Below, one piece after another: positions 37,185 to 48,706 of a stretch of DNA of 64,000 nt. Under the pieces are notes generated by a model. It made no database searches and was not told the origin of the DNA. It saw nothing but the letters and a program-made list of their open reading frames with translations. Source of the DNA: Rutidosis leptorrhynchoides (Eukaryota; Streptophyta; Magnoliopsida; Asterales; Asteraceae); contig NC_092336.1 of NCBI RefSeq assembly GCF_046630445.1, forward strand, positions 507,643,001 to 507,707,000. Direction: 5' to 3'. The translations under genes and the position numbers were made by a program. Position 1 is the first letter of the stretch. Each line of letters opens with the position of its first letter.

Positions 37185-40100
37185 ATGCACCGAGCAAGAC
37201 GTTCATCACCTTTTGTACGTTCACCACCTGTAACTAGATCAAGACATCGTTTAACAAATATAACCGCCGTTGATTTTTCTTTAGAATCGTCATCCAGTCG
37301 ACCAAGTACTTCAGTTCAAATTTCCGATAATCCATTTTTTGAACCCAACCTCACAATTGAGAATCCAGAAAATATTCAGGAACGGTTCATAGATCCTGAA
37401 CCATTAAACTTTCCTCCGGAACCACCAATCATTCAAACAGAGATTGTTGAGGAACGAACTATTAAATCAGAATCATTCAGTGATTCCGATTCAACAAATT
37501 CAATTATGGAGAATCTGGAACCTTTAAGTATGGAAGACCGAATGAGAGCTAAACGCACTGGCCAAGGTCACGCAATTACTCATCCAGACATTAATGCGCC
37601 AGATTATGAAATCAAAGGACAAATTCTACACATGGTGACTAATCAATGCCAATTTAGTGGTGCGCTGAAGGAAGATCCAAATGAACATCTACGTACCTTT
37701 AATAGGATCTGCACACTATTTAAAATACGAGAAGTGGAGGATGAACAAATATATCTCATGTTATTTCCCTGGACTTTAAAGGGAGAAGCCAAAGATTGGT
37801 TGGAATCGTTACCTGAAGGGGCGATCGATACATGGGATGTTTTAATTGACAAATTTCTTAAACAATTCTTTCCTGCATCTAAAGCCGTAAGACTTCAAGC
37901 AGAAATTGTTACGTTCACACAGAAGCCAAATGAAACTCTATATGAGGCGTGGACAAGATATGGAAAGTTGTTAAGAGGATGTCCGCAACATGGTTTAGAC
38001 ACCTGTCAAATAGTACAAATATTCTACCAAGGATGCGACATCACTACAAGAAAAGACATAGATATAGCAGCTGGTGGTTCGATTATGAAGAAAACCGAAA
38101 CTGATGCTTACAAAATTATTGATAACACTGCTTCCCACTCACATGAGTGGCACCAAGAAAAAGACATCATTAGATCATCTAAAGCAGCTAGAGCCGATTC
38201 TAGCCATGACTTAGATTCCATTTCCGCAAAGATAGATGCTTTCGAGAGACGAATGGAAAAGATGACTAAAGATATTCATGCTATACGAATTAGTTGTGAG
38301 CAGTGTGGAGGACCACATTTGACAAAAGATTGTCTCAGTATTGAATTAACAATGGAACAAAGAGAGAATATTTCATACATAAACCAAAGGCCTGGAAATA
38401 ATTATCAGAATAATTATCAACCGCCAAGACCGATTTACAATCAAAACCAGAATTATAACCGAAATATTCCATACAACAACCAACAAGGTCCTAGCAATCC
38501 ACAAGTATCCAATAATACTTACAATCAGCAAAGACCGAATTTTCAAAACAAACCACCACAACAAACCGATGATAAAAAGCCAAATTTAGAAGATATGATG
38601 ACGAAGCTAGTTGAAACTCAAACGCAGTTTTTCACATCTCAGAAACAAACAAATGAACAAAATGCTCAAGCATTTAGAAATCAACAAGCTTCTATTCAAA
38701 ATCTGGAACAAGAAGTAAGTAACCTAGCAAGGTTAATAGGTGAAAGAAAACCGGGAAGTTTACCTAGTGATACAAATGCTAACCCCCGGAATGAAACAGC
38801 TAAAGCTATTACCACAAGAAGTGGTACAACACTTAAAACACCTGAAATACCTGTAACTTCTGATGAAACTATTCCTACTCCACAAGAACCACAACCTGAT
38901 CAAGATAAGGAAAAAGAACCGGTAGTTGAAAAGGTTAATAAAGATAACACAGTTAAGGCTAAACCTTATGTTAAACCATACCAACCACCACTTCCTTATC
39001 CGAGTAAAATGAAGAAAGAAAAACTTGAAGCCGAGCAATCCAAATTCTTGGATATGTTTAAACAGATAAATGTAAATCTTCCTTTCATTGATGTGATTTC
39101 AGGAATGCCAAGATATGCTAAATTCTTGAAAGATCTAATCACGAATAGAAAGAAAATGGAAGAACTCTCGGCTGTAACTATGAATGCTAATTGTTCAGCA
39201 GTGCTGTTGAATAAGATACCAGAAAAACTATCTGATCCAGGAAGTTTCACAATTCCATGTTTTCTGGGTAGTCTTAGTTCAATAGAAGCATTGGCAGACT
39301 TAGGTGCTAGTATAAATCTAATGCCGTATTCACTATACGCTAAACTAGACCTTGGAGAATTGAAACCAACCAGAATAAGCATACAACTAGCCGACCGATC
39401 AATAAAATATCCTAGAGGGATAATGGAGAACATGCTAGTTAAAGTTGGTACTTTAGTATTTCCAGTAGATTTTGTTGTTCTAGACATGGAAGAAGATTCT
39501 CAAGTTCCTCTCATATTAGGAAGACCATTTTTAAACACGGCTAAAGCAATGATAGACGTGTTCGGTAAGAAACTGACCCTAAGTATAGAGGATGAGAGTG
39601 TTACCTTTTCAGTTGATAGAGCAATGCAACAACCACAATCTGCAGATGATACATGTTATTATATTAAAACTATAGATGCACATGCAGAATTATTAGAAGA
39701 ATTTCCAGAATTACAAGGAACAGGAGAATGTTCTTTAGGAGAAGGAAATGAACCAATTGATGAAGCTGAAATGTTAGCTACACTTATAGCTAATGGATAT
39801 GAACCAACAACAGAAGAAATTCAAATGCTAAAAGAAGAAGACAGATATCGATATAAATCATCGATAGAAGAACCTCCGAAATTAGAGTTAAAGCCACTTC
39901 CAAACCATTTGGAATACGCTTATTTACATGGTGAATCTGAATTACCTGTAATAATATCGTCTTCTCTTACTGAAAATGAGAAATCACAACTCATTTCTGT
40001 GTTGAAAGCTCATAAACCAGCCATTGCATGGAAGATTCATGATATTAAAGGAATAAGTCCTTCGTATTGCACACATAAAATCCTTATGGAAGAAGGTCAT

Positions 40101-42791
40101 AAAACGTATGTGCAACGCCAACGAAGACTAAATCCTAATATGCAAGATGTAGTTAAGAAAGAGATTATTAAACTGCTAGATGCAGGTTTGATATATCCAA
40201 TTTCTGATAGTCCATGGGTAAGCCCAGTTCAATGCGTGCCTAAGAAGGGTGGCATGACTGTTATCACAAATGAGAAAAATGAGCTTATTCCTACTAGGAC
40301 TGTAACAGGATGGCGTGTATGTATTGATTATAGAAAATTAAATGACGCCACCAGAAAAGATCACTTTCCCTTACCTTTCATAGATCAAATGTTGGAAAGA
40401 TTAGCCGGAAATAGTTACTATTGTTTTCTAGATGGATTTTCCGGATATTTTCAAATTCCAATAGCACCCGAAGATCAAGAGAAAACCACATTCACGTGCC
40501 CTTATGGTACTTTTGCTTACAAACGCATGCCATTTGGACTTTGTAACGCCCCTGCAACCTTTCAAAGGTGTATGATGGCAATTTTTCATGACATGATAGA
40601 AGAATGCATGGAAGTATTCATGGATGACTTTTCAGTCTTCGGTGATACATTTAAATCATGTCTAGTTAATCTGGAACGAATGCTAATTAGATGCGAAAAA
40701 TCAAATCTAGTACTTAATTGGGAGAAATGCCATTTCATGGTTAAAGAAGGCATAGTTCTTGGACATAAAATTTCAAAAGAAGGAATTGAAGTGGATAGAG
40801 CTAAAGTAGATGTAATTGCTAAACTTCCACATCCCACAAATGTTAGAGGAGTTAGGAGTTTTCTAGGGCATGCCGGTTTTTACCGACGTTTCATAAAAGA
40901 TTTTTCTAAAATTGCCACTCCTATGAATAAACTCCTAGAAAAGGATGCGCCATTCATCTTTTCAGATGAATGTATCAAATCTTTTAATATTCTTAAAGAA
41001 AAACTCACTAATGCGCCGATCATGATAACACCAAATTGGAATCTACCATTTGAACTAATGTGCGATGCAAGTGATTTTGCAATGGGAGCCGTTTTAGGAC
41101 AAAGGATTGAAAAACGATTTCAACCTATATATTATGCTAGTAAGACATTACAAGGAGCACAGACGAATTATACAACTACTGAAAAAGAACTCCTTGCTAT
41201 TGTCTTTGCTTTTGACAAATTCCGATCATATCTCGTTCTAGCAAAAACGGTGGTCTATACAGACCATTCTGCTCTTAGATACCTATTTTCAAAACAAGAT
41301 GCTAAACCAAGATTAATCCGTTGGATCTTACTCTTACAAGAGTTTGATATTGAAATCCGAGATAAAAAAGGAGCAGAAAATCTCGCCGCTGATCATCTTT
41401 CTCGTCTTGAAAATCCCGAATTAGAAGTTCTGAATGAATCGGCCATACAAGACAACTTTCCTGATGAATATCTATTGAAGATAGATTATAAAGAAATCCC
41501 ATGGTTTGCAGACTATGCAAACTACTTAGTTTGTGGATTCCTTGAAAAAGGATTATCGTACCAAAGACGAAAGAAATTCTTCAGTGATATAAAACACTAT
41601 TTTTGGGAAGATCCACATCTGTTTAAAAGTTGTCCCGATGGAATAATACGCCGATGTATATTTGGAGATGAAGCTAGTAAAATTTTAAACCATTGTCACA
41701 CAGGACCAACAGGAGGGCATTATGGGCCTCAACTAACAGCAAGAAAAGTTTATGAAGCTGGATTCTATTGGCCTACAATTTACAAAGACGCACACCTTCT
41801 TTGCAAATCCTGTGATGCATGTCAAAGGGCCGGAAGAATAAGTCAACGCGATGAAATGCCACAAAATGTCATCCAAGTATGTGAAGTATTTGACATTTGG
41901 GGTATTGACTTTATGGGTCCATTTCCAAAATCTCATAATAATCTATATATACTCGTAGCCATTGATTATGTATCTAAATGGGCGGAAGCACAAGCTCTCC
42001 CAACTAACGATGCACGAGTTGTAGTCAACTTTTTAAAACGTCTTTTTGCAAGGTTTGGAACACCGAAAGCTTTAATAAGTGATCGGGGTACTCATTTCTG
42101 TAATAATCAACTTGAGAAAGTTCTTAAAAGATATGGAGTAACTCATAAAATCTCCACCGCATATCATCCACAAACAAGTGGACAAGTTGAAAATACAAAC
42201 CGAGCTTTAAAACGTATTCTTGAAAAAACCGTAGGATCAAATCCAAAGGAATGGTCCATTAAATTGGAGGATGCACTCTGGGCTTTTAGAACAGCCTACA
42301 AAACTCCAATTGGAACCACACCTTTTAGACTTGTGTATGGAAAAGCATGTCATCTTCCAGTAGAAATTGAACACAAAGCATTTTGGGCTTTGAAGACATG
42401 TAATCTTGATTTACATGAAGCCGGACGTCTACGATTAAGTCAACTAAACGAATTAGAAGAATTAAGACATGAAGCATACGAAAATTCGTTAATCTATAAA
42501 GAAAGAACGAAGAAATGGCATGATAAAAGAATCAGAAGTTCAAAAGAATTCAAAGAAGGAGACAGAGTTCTTCTTTTCAATTCACGATTCAAGCTATTTC
42601 CTGGAAAATTAAAATCAAGATGGTCTGGACCATTCATAGTCAAAAGAGTTTTCCCATACGGAACGATAGAATTGATAAATTCAAATGGAATTGAATTTAA
42701 AGTTAATGGTCACAGAGTTAAACATTACATACATGGTCCGATGGAAATCGACAACGAAGTTAATCACAATTTCGACACCACAGCTAACTAA
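37185..42791 (+). CDS. Athila gag-pol polyprotein, intact
   Basis: A single 1,868-codon frame with no stop or shift. The domains are: a basic N-terminus; gag capsid region ~150-330; zinc knuckle C371/C374/H378/C383 (CX2CX3HX4C, the Athila form); a Pro/Gln/Asn-rich linker; protease around D705 ([11 protein letters not shown]); reverse transcriptase with [11 protein letters not shown] (~1081) and MDD at 1146-1148; RNase H with CDASD at ~1294; and integrase with an HHCC zinc region (~1503-1546) and DDE residues D1575, D1633 and E1669 (35 residues between the last two). The order PR-RT-RH-INT is Ty3/gypsy. It should supply virus-like particle, processing, reverse transcription and integration functions. 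The TAA stop overlaps an AAGTGTGGGGA motif. Confidence 0.97.
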   Translation: MHRARRSSPFVRSPPVTRSRHRLTNITAVDFSLESSSSRPSTSVQISDNPFFEPNLTIENPENIQERFIDPEPLNFPPEPPIIQTEIVEERTIKSESFSDSDSTNSIMENLEPLSMEDRMRAKRTGQGHAITHPDINAPDYEIKGQILHMVTNQCQFSGALKEDPNEHLRTFNRICTLFKIREVEDEQIYLMLFPWTLKGEAKDWLESLPEGAIDTWDVLIDKFLKQFFPASKAVRLQAEIVTFTQKPNETLYEAWTRYGKLLRGCPQHGLDTCQIVQIFYQGCDITTRKDIDIAAGGSIMKKTETDAYKIIDNTASHSHEWHQEKDIIRSSKAARADSSHDLDSISAKIDAFERRMEKMTKDIHAIRISCEQCGGPHLTKDCLSIELTMEQRENISYINQRPGNNYQNNYQPPRPIYNQNQNYNRNIPYNNQQGPSNPQVSNNTYNQQRPNFQNKPPQQTDDKKPNLEDMMTKLVETQTQFFTSQKQTNEQNAQAFRNQQASIQNLEQEVSNLARLIGERKPGSLPSDTNANPRNETAKAITTRSGTTLKTPEIPVTSDETIPTPQEPQPDQDKEKEPVVEKVNKDNTVKAKPYVKPYQPPLPYPSKMKKEKLEAEQSKFLDMFKQINVNLPFIDVISGMPRYAKFLKDLITNRKKMEELSAVTMNANCSAVLLNKIPEKLSDPGSFTIPCFLGSLSSIEALADLGASINLMPYSLYAKLDLGELKPTRISIQLADRSIKYPRGIMENMLVKVGTLVFPVDFVVLDMEEDSQVPLILGRPFLNTAKAMIDVFGKKLTLSIEDESVTFSVDRAMQQPQSADDTCYYIKTIDAHAELLEEFPELQGTGECSLGEGNEPIDEAEMLATLIANGYEPTTEEIQMLKEEDRYRYKSSIEEPPKLELKPLPNHLEYAYLHGESELPVIISSSLTENEKSQLISVLKAHKPAIAWKIHDIKGISPSYCTHKILMEEGHKTYVQRQRRLNPNMQDVVKKEIIKLLDAGLIYPISDSPWVSPVQCVPKKGGMTVITNEKNELIPTRTVTGWRVCIDYRKLNDATRKDHFPLPFIDQMLERLAGNSYYCFLDGFSGYFQIPIAPEDQEKTTFTCPYGTFAYKRMPFGLCNAPATFQRCMMAIFHDMIEECMEVFMDDFSVFGDTFKSCLVNLERMLIRCEKSNLVLNWEKCHFMVKEGIVLGHKISKEGIEVDRAKVDVIAKLPHPTNVRGVRSFLGHAGFYRRFIKDFSKIATPMNKLLEKDAPFIFSDECIKSFNILKEKLTNAPIMITPNWNLPFELMCDASDFAMGAVLGQRIEKRFQPIYYASKTLQGAQTNYTTTEKELLAIVFAFDKFRSYLVLAKTVVYTDHSALRYLFSKQDAKPRLIRWILLLQEFDIEIRDKKGAENLAADHLSRLENPELEVLNESAIQDNFPDEYLLKIDYKEIPWFADYANYLVCGFLEKGLSYQRRKKFFSDIKHYFWEDPHLFKSCPDGIIRRCIFGDEASKILNHCHTGPTGGHYGPQLTARKVYEAGFYWPTIYKDAHLLCKSCDACQRAGRISQRDEMPQNVIQVCEVFDIWGIDFMGPFPKSHNNLYILVAIDYVSKWAEAQALPTNDARVVVNFLKRLFARFGTPKALISDRGTHFCNNQLEKVLKRYGVTHKISTAYHPQTSGQVENTNRALKRILEKTVGSNPKEWSIKLEDALWAFRTAYKTPIGTTPFRLVYGKACHLPVEIEHKAFWALKTCNLDLHEAGRLRLSQLNELEELRHEAYENSLIYKERTKKWHDKRIRSSKEFKEGDRVLLFNSRFKLFPGKLKSRWSGPFIVKRVFPYGTIELINSNGIEFKVNGHRVKHYIHGPMEIDNEVNHNFDTTAN

Positions 42792-42963
42792 GTGTGGGGA
42801 GAATTAAGTCTTTAAAGAATAATATGAATTTCTGTTAGAGTTAGATTGTCTGTTTTCGTGTAGTTCTCGAAAATGGAACACGTATGGTCTTTCCCTAGCA
42901 GACCCTAAAGAACTAGTCTTCTCCCCCCATTCTGAATTTTTATTTTTTTTAGGTTTTTACGTA

Positions 42964-43380
42964 ATGAAGACTGCCTGTGAACTAAACCATGGTCTAATGC
43001 TACACGCTTTGATCACTAAAAGAAATAATGACATACTACCGAGTGAATTAGTATCAGTAATCAGAGAAAGAATGGACGGAGTTAGAAAAGGATCCAGATG
43101 CGAAGATAATAAGTTACAATTTGGTAAAGGAAAATCAAAATCCGCAGCGAAAAGAAGAGCACGACACCTAGAAAAATGTCACAAATGCGGAAAATGGTCA
43201 CATGGAGGTAAATGTTCAAATAATCAAACCTATTCAAATACCGAATTTGTTACTTTATGCAGAGACGGACCGTTCATATGTTTAGAAGAAAAAACAATGA
43301 ATGCTAGAGGTTACGCCTATGCAGCCATGGAAGACCAATTAAACCGACTATCTTATGAATATAATAGATCATATAACTAA
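42964..43380 (+). CDS. Small basic zinc-knuckle ORF downstream of pol
   Basis: 138 codons starting ATGAAGACTGCC, 172 nt after the gag-pol stop. The centre is strongly basic (KGKSKSAAKRRAR, ~55-67), NLS-like. It is followed by C72/C75/H80/C84 (CHKCGKWSHGGKC, CX2CX4HX3C, one residue shorter than a classic zinc knuckle). A Cys pair (C99, C106) and a Tyr-rich tail follow. There is no signal peptide or membrane segment. Element B has an intact homologue at 60572-60988 with about 12 substitutions and no indel. I do not recognise a named family. A nucleic-acid-binding accessory protein is inferred. It may be a relic of a duplicated gag nucleocapsid domain. Confidence 0.75.
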   Translation: MKTACELNHGLMLHALITKRNNDILPSELVSVIRERMDGVRKGSRCEDNKLQFGKGKSKSAAKRRARHLEKCHKCGKWSHGGKCSNNQTYSNTEFVTLCRDGPFICLEEKTMNARGYAYAAMEDQLNRLSYEYNRSYN

Positions 43381-44362
43381 GAAATCTATTTCACAGGTAT
43401 GTCTGTACAGTTTTTATTTTTATTTTTATTTTTAACCTTTTGATAATAAACGCTAATTTGTTCGCTAAAAAGTATTAAATTGGTATTAAATAAAATTAGG
43501 TTTGGCGACCGAAATTATTGATATCGTTCAAAAAATTTATTACATCACTGCGAAATTTAACGTTTATTCTTAAGGTATAAATATCTTTAATCAATCAACC
43601 CAAAATATTTCAAAAATTCGTCATGAGTTAAATTAGGTCTTGGAACCGAAATTACTTTACCGAAAAGAGGGGCGCATATTTTTGATAATATTTGATTGAT
43701 TAAAGTGGGATAAAAAGACAAAAAGATTTTTAATTTTATTATTTTTTTTTAATCTTGATATTTAAATCTTAAATTAATATTGTAAACTTTGTAAAAACAA
43801 TATTTTTAAAATTGTAAATATTTGAAAAATTAATATAAGTTTGGTATGAATTTATGAATTTTTAAATTAAGTTTGGTGTGAATTTATAATATGAATTTTT
43901 AAATTAAGTTTGGTGTGAATTTTTAATTTTTAAATATAAAATTTTAATTTTATGCATTTCAAATTTTGAGTTTGGTGTGAATTTTTAATTTTAATTTTGA
44001 ATTTTATATTTAAGTTGTGTGAATTTAAAAACAAAAATTTACTTTATCTCATTAAGTTAAGAATATGATTTTTAAAATTCGTCGTAAGTTGAAGACTAGG
44101 TCTTTGAACCGAAATTGCTTTACCCGAGGGAGGGACGAGAACTTTTATTATCATTATTTTTAATCTTATTGATTTAAAGTATGCCAAAAACATTGAAAAA
44201 ACCCAAAAATCTTAGCTTTTAAAACAATCGCTACAAAAAGACAAATTTTAAAATTTTGTCGAGGGACGGACTAGGACATCGATCCGAAACGACCTCGTCC
44301 TAAATAACAAGGGAAACAAAATTTTAAAATTAATTTCTTAATTGTTTTAAAAAGTTAAAAAT

Positions 44363-44405
<43 letters not shown>

Positions 44406-44409
44406 TAAA
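43381..44409 (+). other. Non-coding region between the small ORF and the downstream gene
   Basis: AT-rich, with four copies of a ~30-nt motif (CTAGGT-N6-ACCGAAATT type: 43496, 43633, 44096, 44271). GTTTGGTGTGAATTTTTAA-type repeats lie at 43840-44000 and a 34-A run at 44369-44402. Element B keeps the same order (61000-61950). Confidence 0.6.
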
Positions 44410-44600
44410 CTCCGCGACTCGCGGAGTTTTAAATGAAAACCTCCGCGACTCGCGGAGGGACCAAATTACAGAAAAAAAATATAACCAGCTGCACGATCTG
44501 TACACATCACACACATAAACACCCAAAAAACTGCGAAAAAGAGCTCGAGAAAACCCACGAAAATCATCCCAAAAACTCGATTTTTCACCGTTAATCTTCA
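44410..44600 (+). promoter_or_regulatory. Candidate internal promoter of the downstream gene
   Basis: Palindromes at 44410-44426 and 44440-44458 (CCTCCGCGACTCGCGGAGG) are followed by an AATATAACC box (~44477) and a CA-rich leader before the ATG at 44618. The layout mirrors the LTR U3 promoter. Function is inferred. Confidence 0.4.
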
Positions 44601-44617
44601 AATTTTTCACTACAATC

Positions 44618-46634
44618 ATGTTGAGAAGGATGATATCTAGGAACTACTCAAGAAAACAGGTACAATTACACCCCAAATCACCTTTAAATCCGAATTTTAG
44701 TGTGTTCTTGAGCATATTTTCATAATTTGAATTTTGTTAATTTTTAGTGTAATTAGTGTTAAATTGTTAGTATATTATGCATGTATAACCTAGATTGATG
44801 CTTGTTAACATGATTTGAAGCCAAAAACTTCAAAATTTTTAGAATCTAGGGTTTGTGTTCTTGAGCAAATTTGGGGCTTTTTGATATAAACAGGTTATGG
44901 CCGATTTTTGTCATGAATTGTTGCTAAATTGAGTAGTGTAACATGTCTAGGTAGTTAAAAGATCCAAACTTTGAGCCTAAACATGATTTTGAGAATTAAA
45001 GTGGACTTTTTCAAGTCCAAAATTCATGAACTTGATTTTTGAAAGATAATGCCATTTGAGACTTGTTTATTTGCTAGTAATGATTATTTTGACATGTTAT
45101 TTGAGTTGAATGCTTATGAACTTGGCGAAAATTTTCGTATATGCTTATTTGAAAAAGTGTAGATTTGATAAAAATGTGAAAATGAGCTTAAGTTTGATAT
45201 AAATAGATAATGTCATTGTAATTATTTTGATTGATGATTTTGCTGACACTAATGCATATTTGGATGCACAAAATTTGTGTTTGATGTGTTTTGCAGAATG
45301 AAAGGGGTGAATCTTCATCCCAAGCCCGCCATGCTCCTGCTGAGAACTTGGAACAACAGGAGGTAGATAACTACTACAAGCAGGATGTACCTCATCCAGT
45401 CATGACCTTTTCAGATATGCACTTGGAACAGTTGCACCCGAACCTGCGATTTGACAGACTTTGGATAGATTATCCAAAATATCAACGGGGATTGCATACT
45501 CTTCATTCCAAGGTTGTTGAGGTACCGAGGGTCATAGAATGGGGGCCCTTGGAAGCTGTAGAATTGGCCGGGCCAATTAGGGAATTACTGGTACAGAGGT
45601 ATGGTAATTCTTCTTTTAATGACTGGATATGTTTATTCACCATACGCAGACCTGTATATAAAGTATGGTGTGAAGAGTTGTTATGTAGTATAGAGTTGAA
45701 TGATCGGGTAGCTAGTTTAACCGATCGTTCTTTTATTAGATTTTTGTTAGGCGGTTCGATGCGCCACATGTCTTTACTGGACATGGCTCAGGCTTTACGT
45801 ATATATACGCCTGAGGAGTTAGCGTCTGCCGATTGTAGAGGATTGATACTAAACGGTAGGAAAATAGATGAAAATTTTGATACACACGGTGTGTGGAGTC
45901 AAATGACAAGCCATCACCGTTTCAAAGGAGGAAACTACTCTTATTTGGATATAGATAGAGCCGAATTAAGAGTAATACATAGGTTTTTAGCTAACTCGAT
46001 TACACAAAGGGGTAAAAACAAAGAAAAGGTAAATGAACAAGATTTGTTTTACCATATGTGTATTCGAGACCCACACAGCGCTGTAAGTATACCATATTGT
46101 GTGGGTTATTATTTATCAGCTATGGTTCGAGGGATGCGTCCACATAGCATAATAGGGGGTGGTATTTTTATTACTTTGATTGGTGAATATCTCGGTGTGG
46201 ATATAAGTCGGGGGGGATTATTAGTAGAAGAGCCGGAACCTCGCGACACTATAGGTTTAAATGTGTACCATGGTGCGAAAGTTTTGAAGCGGCGAAACAA
46301 CGCCGCAGTACGATACAATGGTAGACATCCACAGGTAGAGAGAAACCAGGAACAAGGTAATGTAGGAGGGGGGCAAGAAATGCATAGGTTTATAGCTTCT
46401 CAGGAATACGAAAATGCTAGACAGAGAGCATTTGAAGATTGGCAAGTTCATCAGAACCAGATCATAGCGCATTGCCAACATATAGGTAGAAACTATATTC
46501 CTACACCGAAGCCCGTCTTCCCTCCTTGGTCGATAGAGATGCAGCCACCATATCCTACGTATGACCCTGCCGAAGCATTCTATAGCACTTATGGTTATGC
46601 GTGGAACCCCTATTGGTACCAATATCATCCTTAG
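44618..46634 (+). CDS. Two-exon Athila ORF-1-like / env-position gene
   Basis: Exon 1 is 44618-44659 (14 codons, MLRRMISRNYSRKQ). The intron is 44660-45296 (CAG|GTACAA to TTTTGCAG), exon 2 is 45297-46634, phase 0, 459 residues in all. Without the splice, exon 2 has no ATG near its start. Exon 2 resembles the plant ATHILA ORF-1 family in layout: a conserved YKVWCEELLCSI segment, then SFIRFLLGGSMRHMSLLDMA, then SAMVRGMRPHSIIGGGIFIT, and a Pro/Tyr-rich C-terminus (NPYWYQYHP). No convincing transmembrane helix or N-terminal signal peptide is seen, so an envelope role is doubtful. Element B keeps the same exon-intron layout. The function is unknown. A subgenomic spliced mRNA is the inferred route of expression. 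Confidence 0.75.
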
Positions 46635-48706
46635 TTTACTTATTTTTATTTTTATTTGTAATTTGTAAGTATTGATATGTTTAATATTTTTTGTTAATAT
46701 TGTAACCATTTTTATATTTATCTAACTTTTATTCTTAGATTTTAATAATTTTTGAATGTGGGGTAATATACCAAACTTCAAAAATATGTATATATGTTTG
46801 CAGTTTATCTTATGTAAACAACAGGGTAAAACAACGCATTTTCAAAGACTGGCATTAAGTTCAGCAAAAGCAAGTAATTTTGACGACAATGATGCAAAAT
46901 ATATGTGAAATAACAACAAGACGGAATGAACAAATGATGTGCACCATTTATCATTCAGCAAACAAACGCCAATATATTTGGAAACTTTGGTAAAAATTTA
47001 ATCATTTTCACACAAATCACCCTCAATAATTTAAATTGTTACTGATTTCTTGCAAATGAGGGCATTGCAAGATCTTAAGTGTGGGAAGGGATTAAATTCT
47101 TTCGGATTTTAAAATTTTTTACTTTATACACTTGGTTACCATTAAAAATACTAGTAAAGCAGTAGTTGTATTAGAATCTAGTGCTCTCTGATAATAAAGA
47201 ACAGCCCTGGTCTTATATACTGACTACCCAATTCTAGTAAAATTTTTCAAAATTTTCAATTAAATGAATTCAAAAACATGTTTATACATATTTATGAACG
47301 ATAAAACTAGGTTTTAACACCGAAATTATTGTTACCTCAAAAAGGACATAAATTGAGAAACAAACTAAAACGTCAAAATGGAATAGAGGACGATAAAAAG
47401 AAAAATAAAAAGCCAAGTGTGGGAAAATTTACCAAGTTATTTTAAACATATGCCACATATATTTGTAACAAATAACTGAAAATACTTTTGCTTTGAACTA
47501 AACTAAACTGTTTTACCCAATGAAAGAAAAGAAGAGATGGATCTACACGATGAATCAATTCCATCATTAAAAGGAAGTAAAGTCTTCCGAAAAAGACACG
47601 CGCTTCTTGATTTAGGTCATGAAGTTGTCGTTCAGACCAGCTGTAGGTTGACGAAAAATCTAGAAAAGTCATCACTAAAATCAGCAGGAAATCCACGGAC
47701 CTCAGCATTAAACAGGGTCGCCAAGTGGTCAGATTTATCCTAACCATGAGAAGGATTTATCTCGTACAATGGGGAGGCACCATGCAAATTAGCTGGATAA
47801 GACTAATGAATCAGATCCCCAGAAAGGATAATCTCCTTAAAAATTAAAAATCAGCTTTTAAGACTGATATCACTCAATCCTTGAGATTGACCTTAAAGAT
47901 TGAGAATTCAAACTCATGGAATTCGATGATATCTAAACTCGAGCTTGAACGAGAAAATATTTTGATCAAAAATACAAACCGATTTGTTTTCTGAAAACCC
48001 TATTTTCAATACGTTCATTACCATTGAACGTAAAATCCTAGGAATTCACCTGGAATTCATTAGGTCACCTGAACTAAATCGGGTGTCAACCGTAAGAACG
48101 GTGGTTGCATAACATGGTCAAAGACAGGACTTTGTGCCAGACCGACAAATTATAAGGGTGAGCTTTACTATTGCTCCTACCAAGGATAGTAATTGCGTCC
48201 GACACGTTATAGACCATAATCAAAAGCATGTCACGGGACATTGCCTTAAACAGTTGCTTGTTCAACGCTTTCCTTTACAACCGGACGGTAGTTTGCCGAA
48301 AGGTAATATACGGAACAAGTAAACTGGACGTGTTGCTTTCCAAATACAAGGTTAGCAAGTGGGTGACACAAAACCGCAAGTTTTGAGCTAAAATTTTCAA
48401 ATCTGAAACCCACCAAACCCACAAAAATATTTTGCAAACACCGGTAAAGGGTTATTCCGGAAAATTTATCTAGGGTAAAAACTAGATTTAATTTTCAAAA
48501 GATCAAATGTTTTCATAAAGATCCAATTTCCTTAATGGATCTAAATTTTTATAGTCATGTGGGACTGTAAACCATATCGTTACTACCATTGTTTATACCG
48601 CCGTATAGAAATCACTGATGTACAAAGTGTGAAGAATAAAAAAGTGATTCTAGTATTTCAAGACGATATTGCTTGAGGACAAGCAACGCTCAAGTGTGGG
48701 AATATT
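46635..48706 (+). other. 3' untranslated region of element A
   Basis: There is no convincing gene; a 68-codon frame at 47537-47743 is unsupported. Three AAGTGTGGGAA-type purine motifs lie at 47077, 47415 and 48692, and one more CTAGGT/ACCGAAATT motif at 47306-47336. Confidence 0.55.
48692..48706 (+). promoter_or_regulatory. Polypurine tract next to the 3' LTR
   Basis: AAGTGTGGGAATATT ends where the LTR (TGATAATG) begins. It is a short and imperfect PPT, but in the right place. Confidence 0.65.

Noticed and set aside
45297..46634. Classical retroviral envelope protein
   Set aside because: It occupies the env position, but no clear signal peptide, transmembrane anchor or cleavage site is seen.
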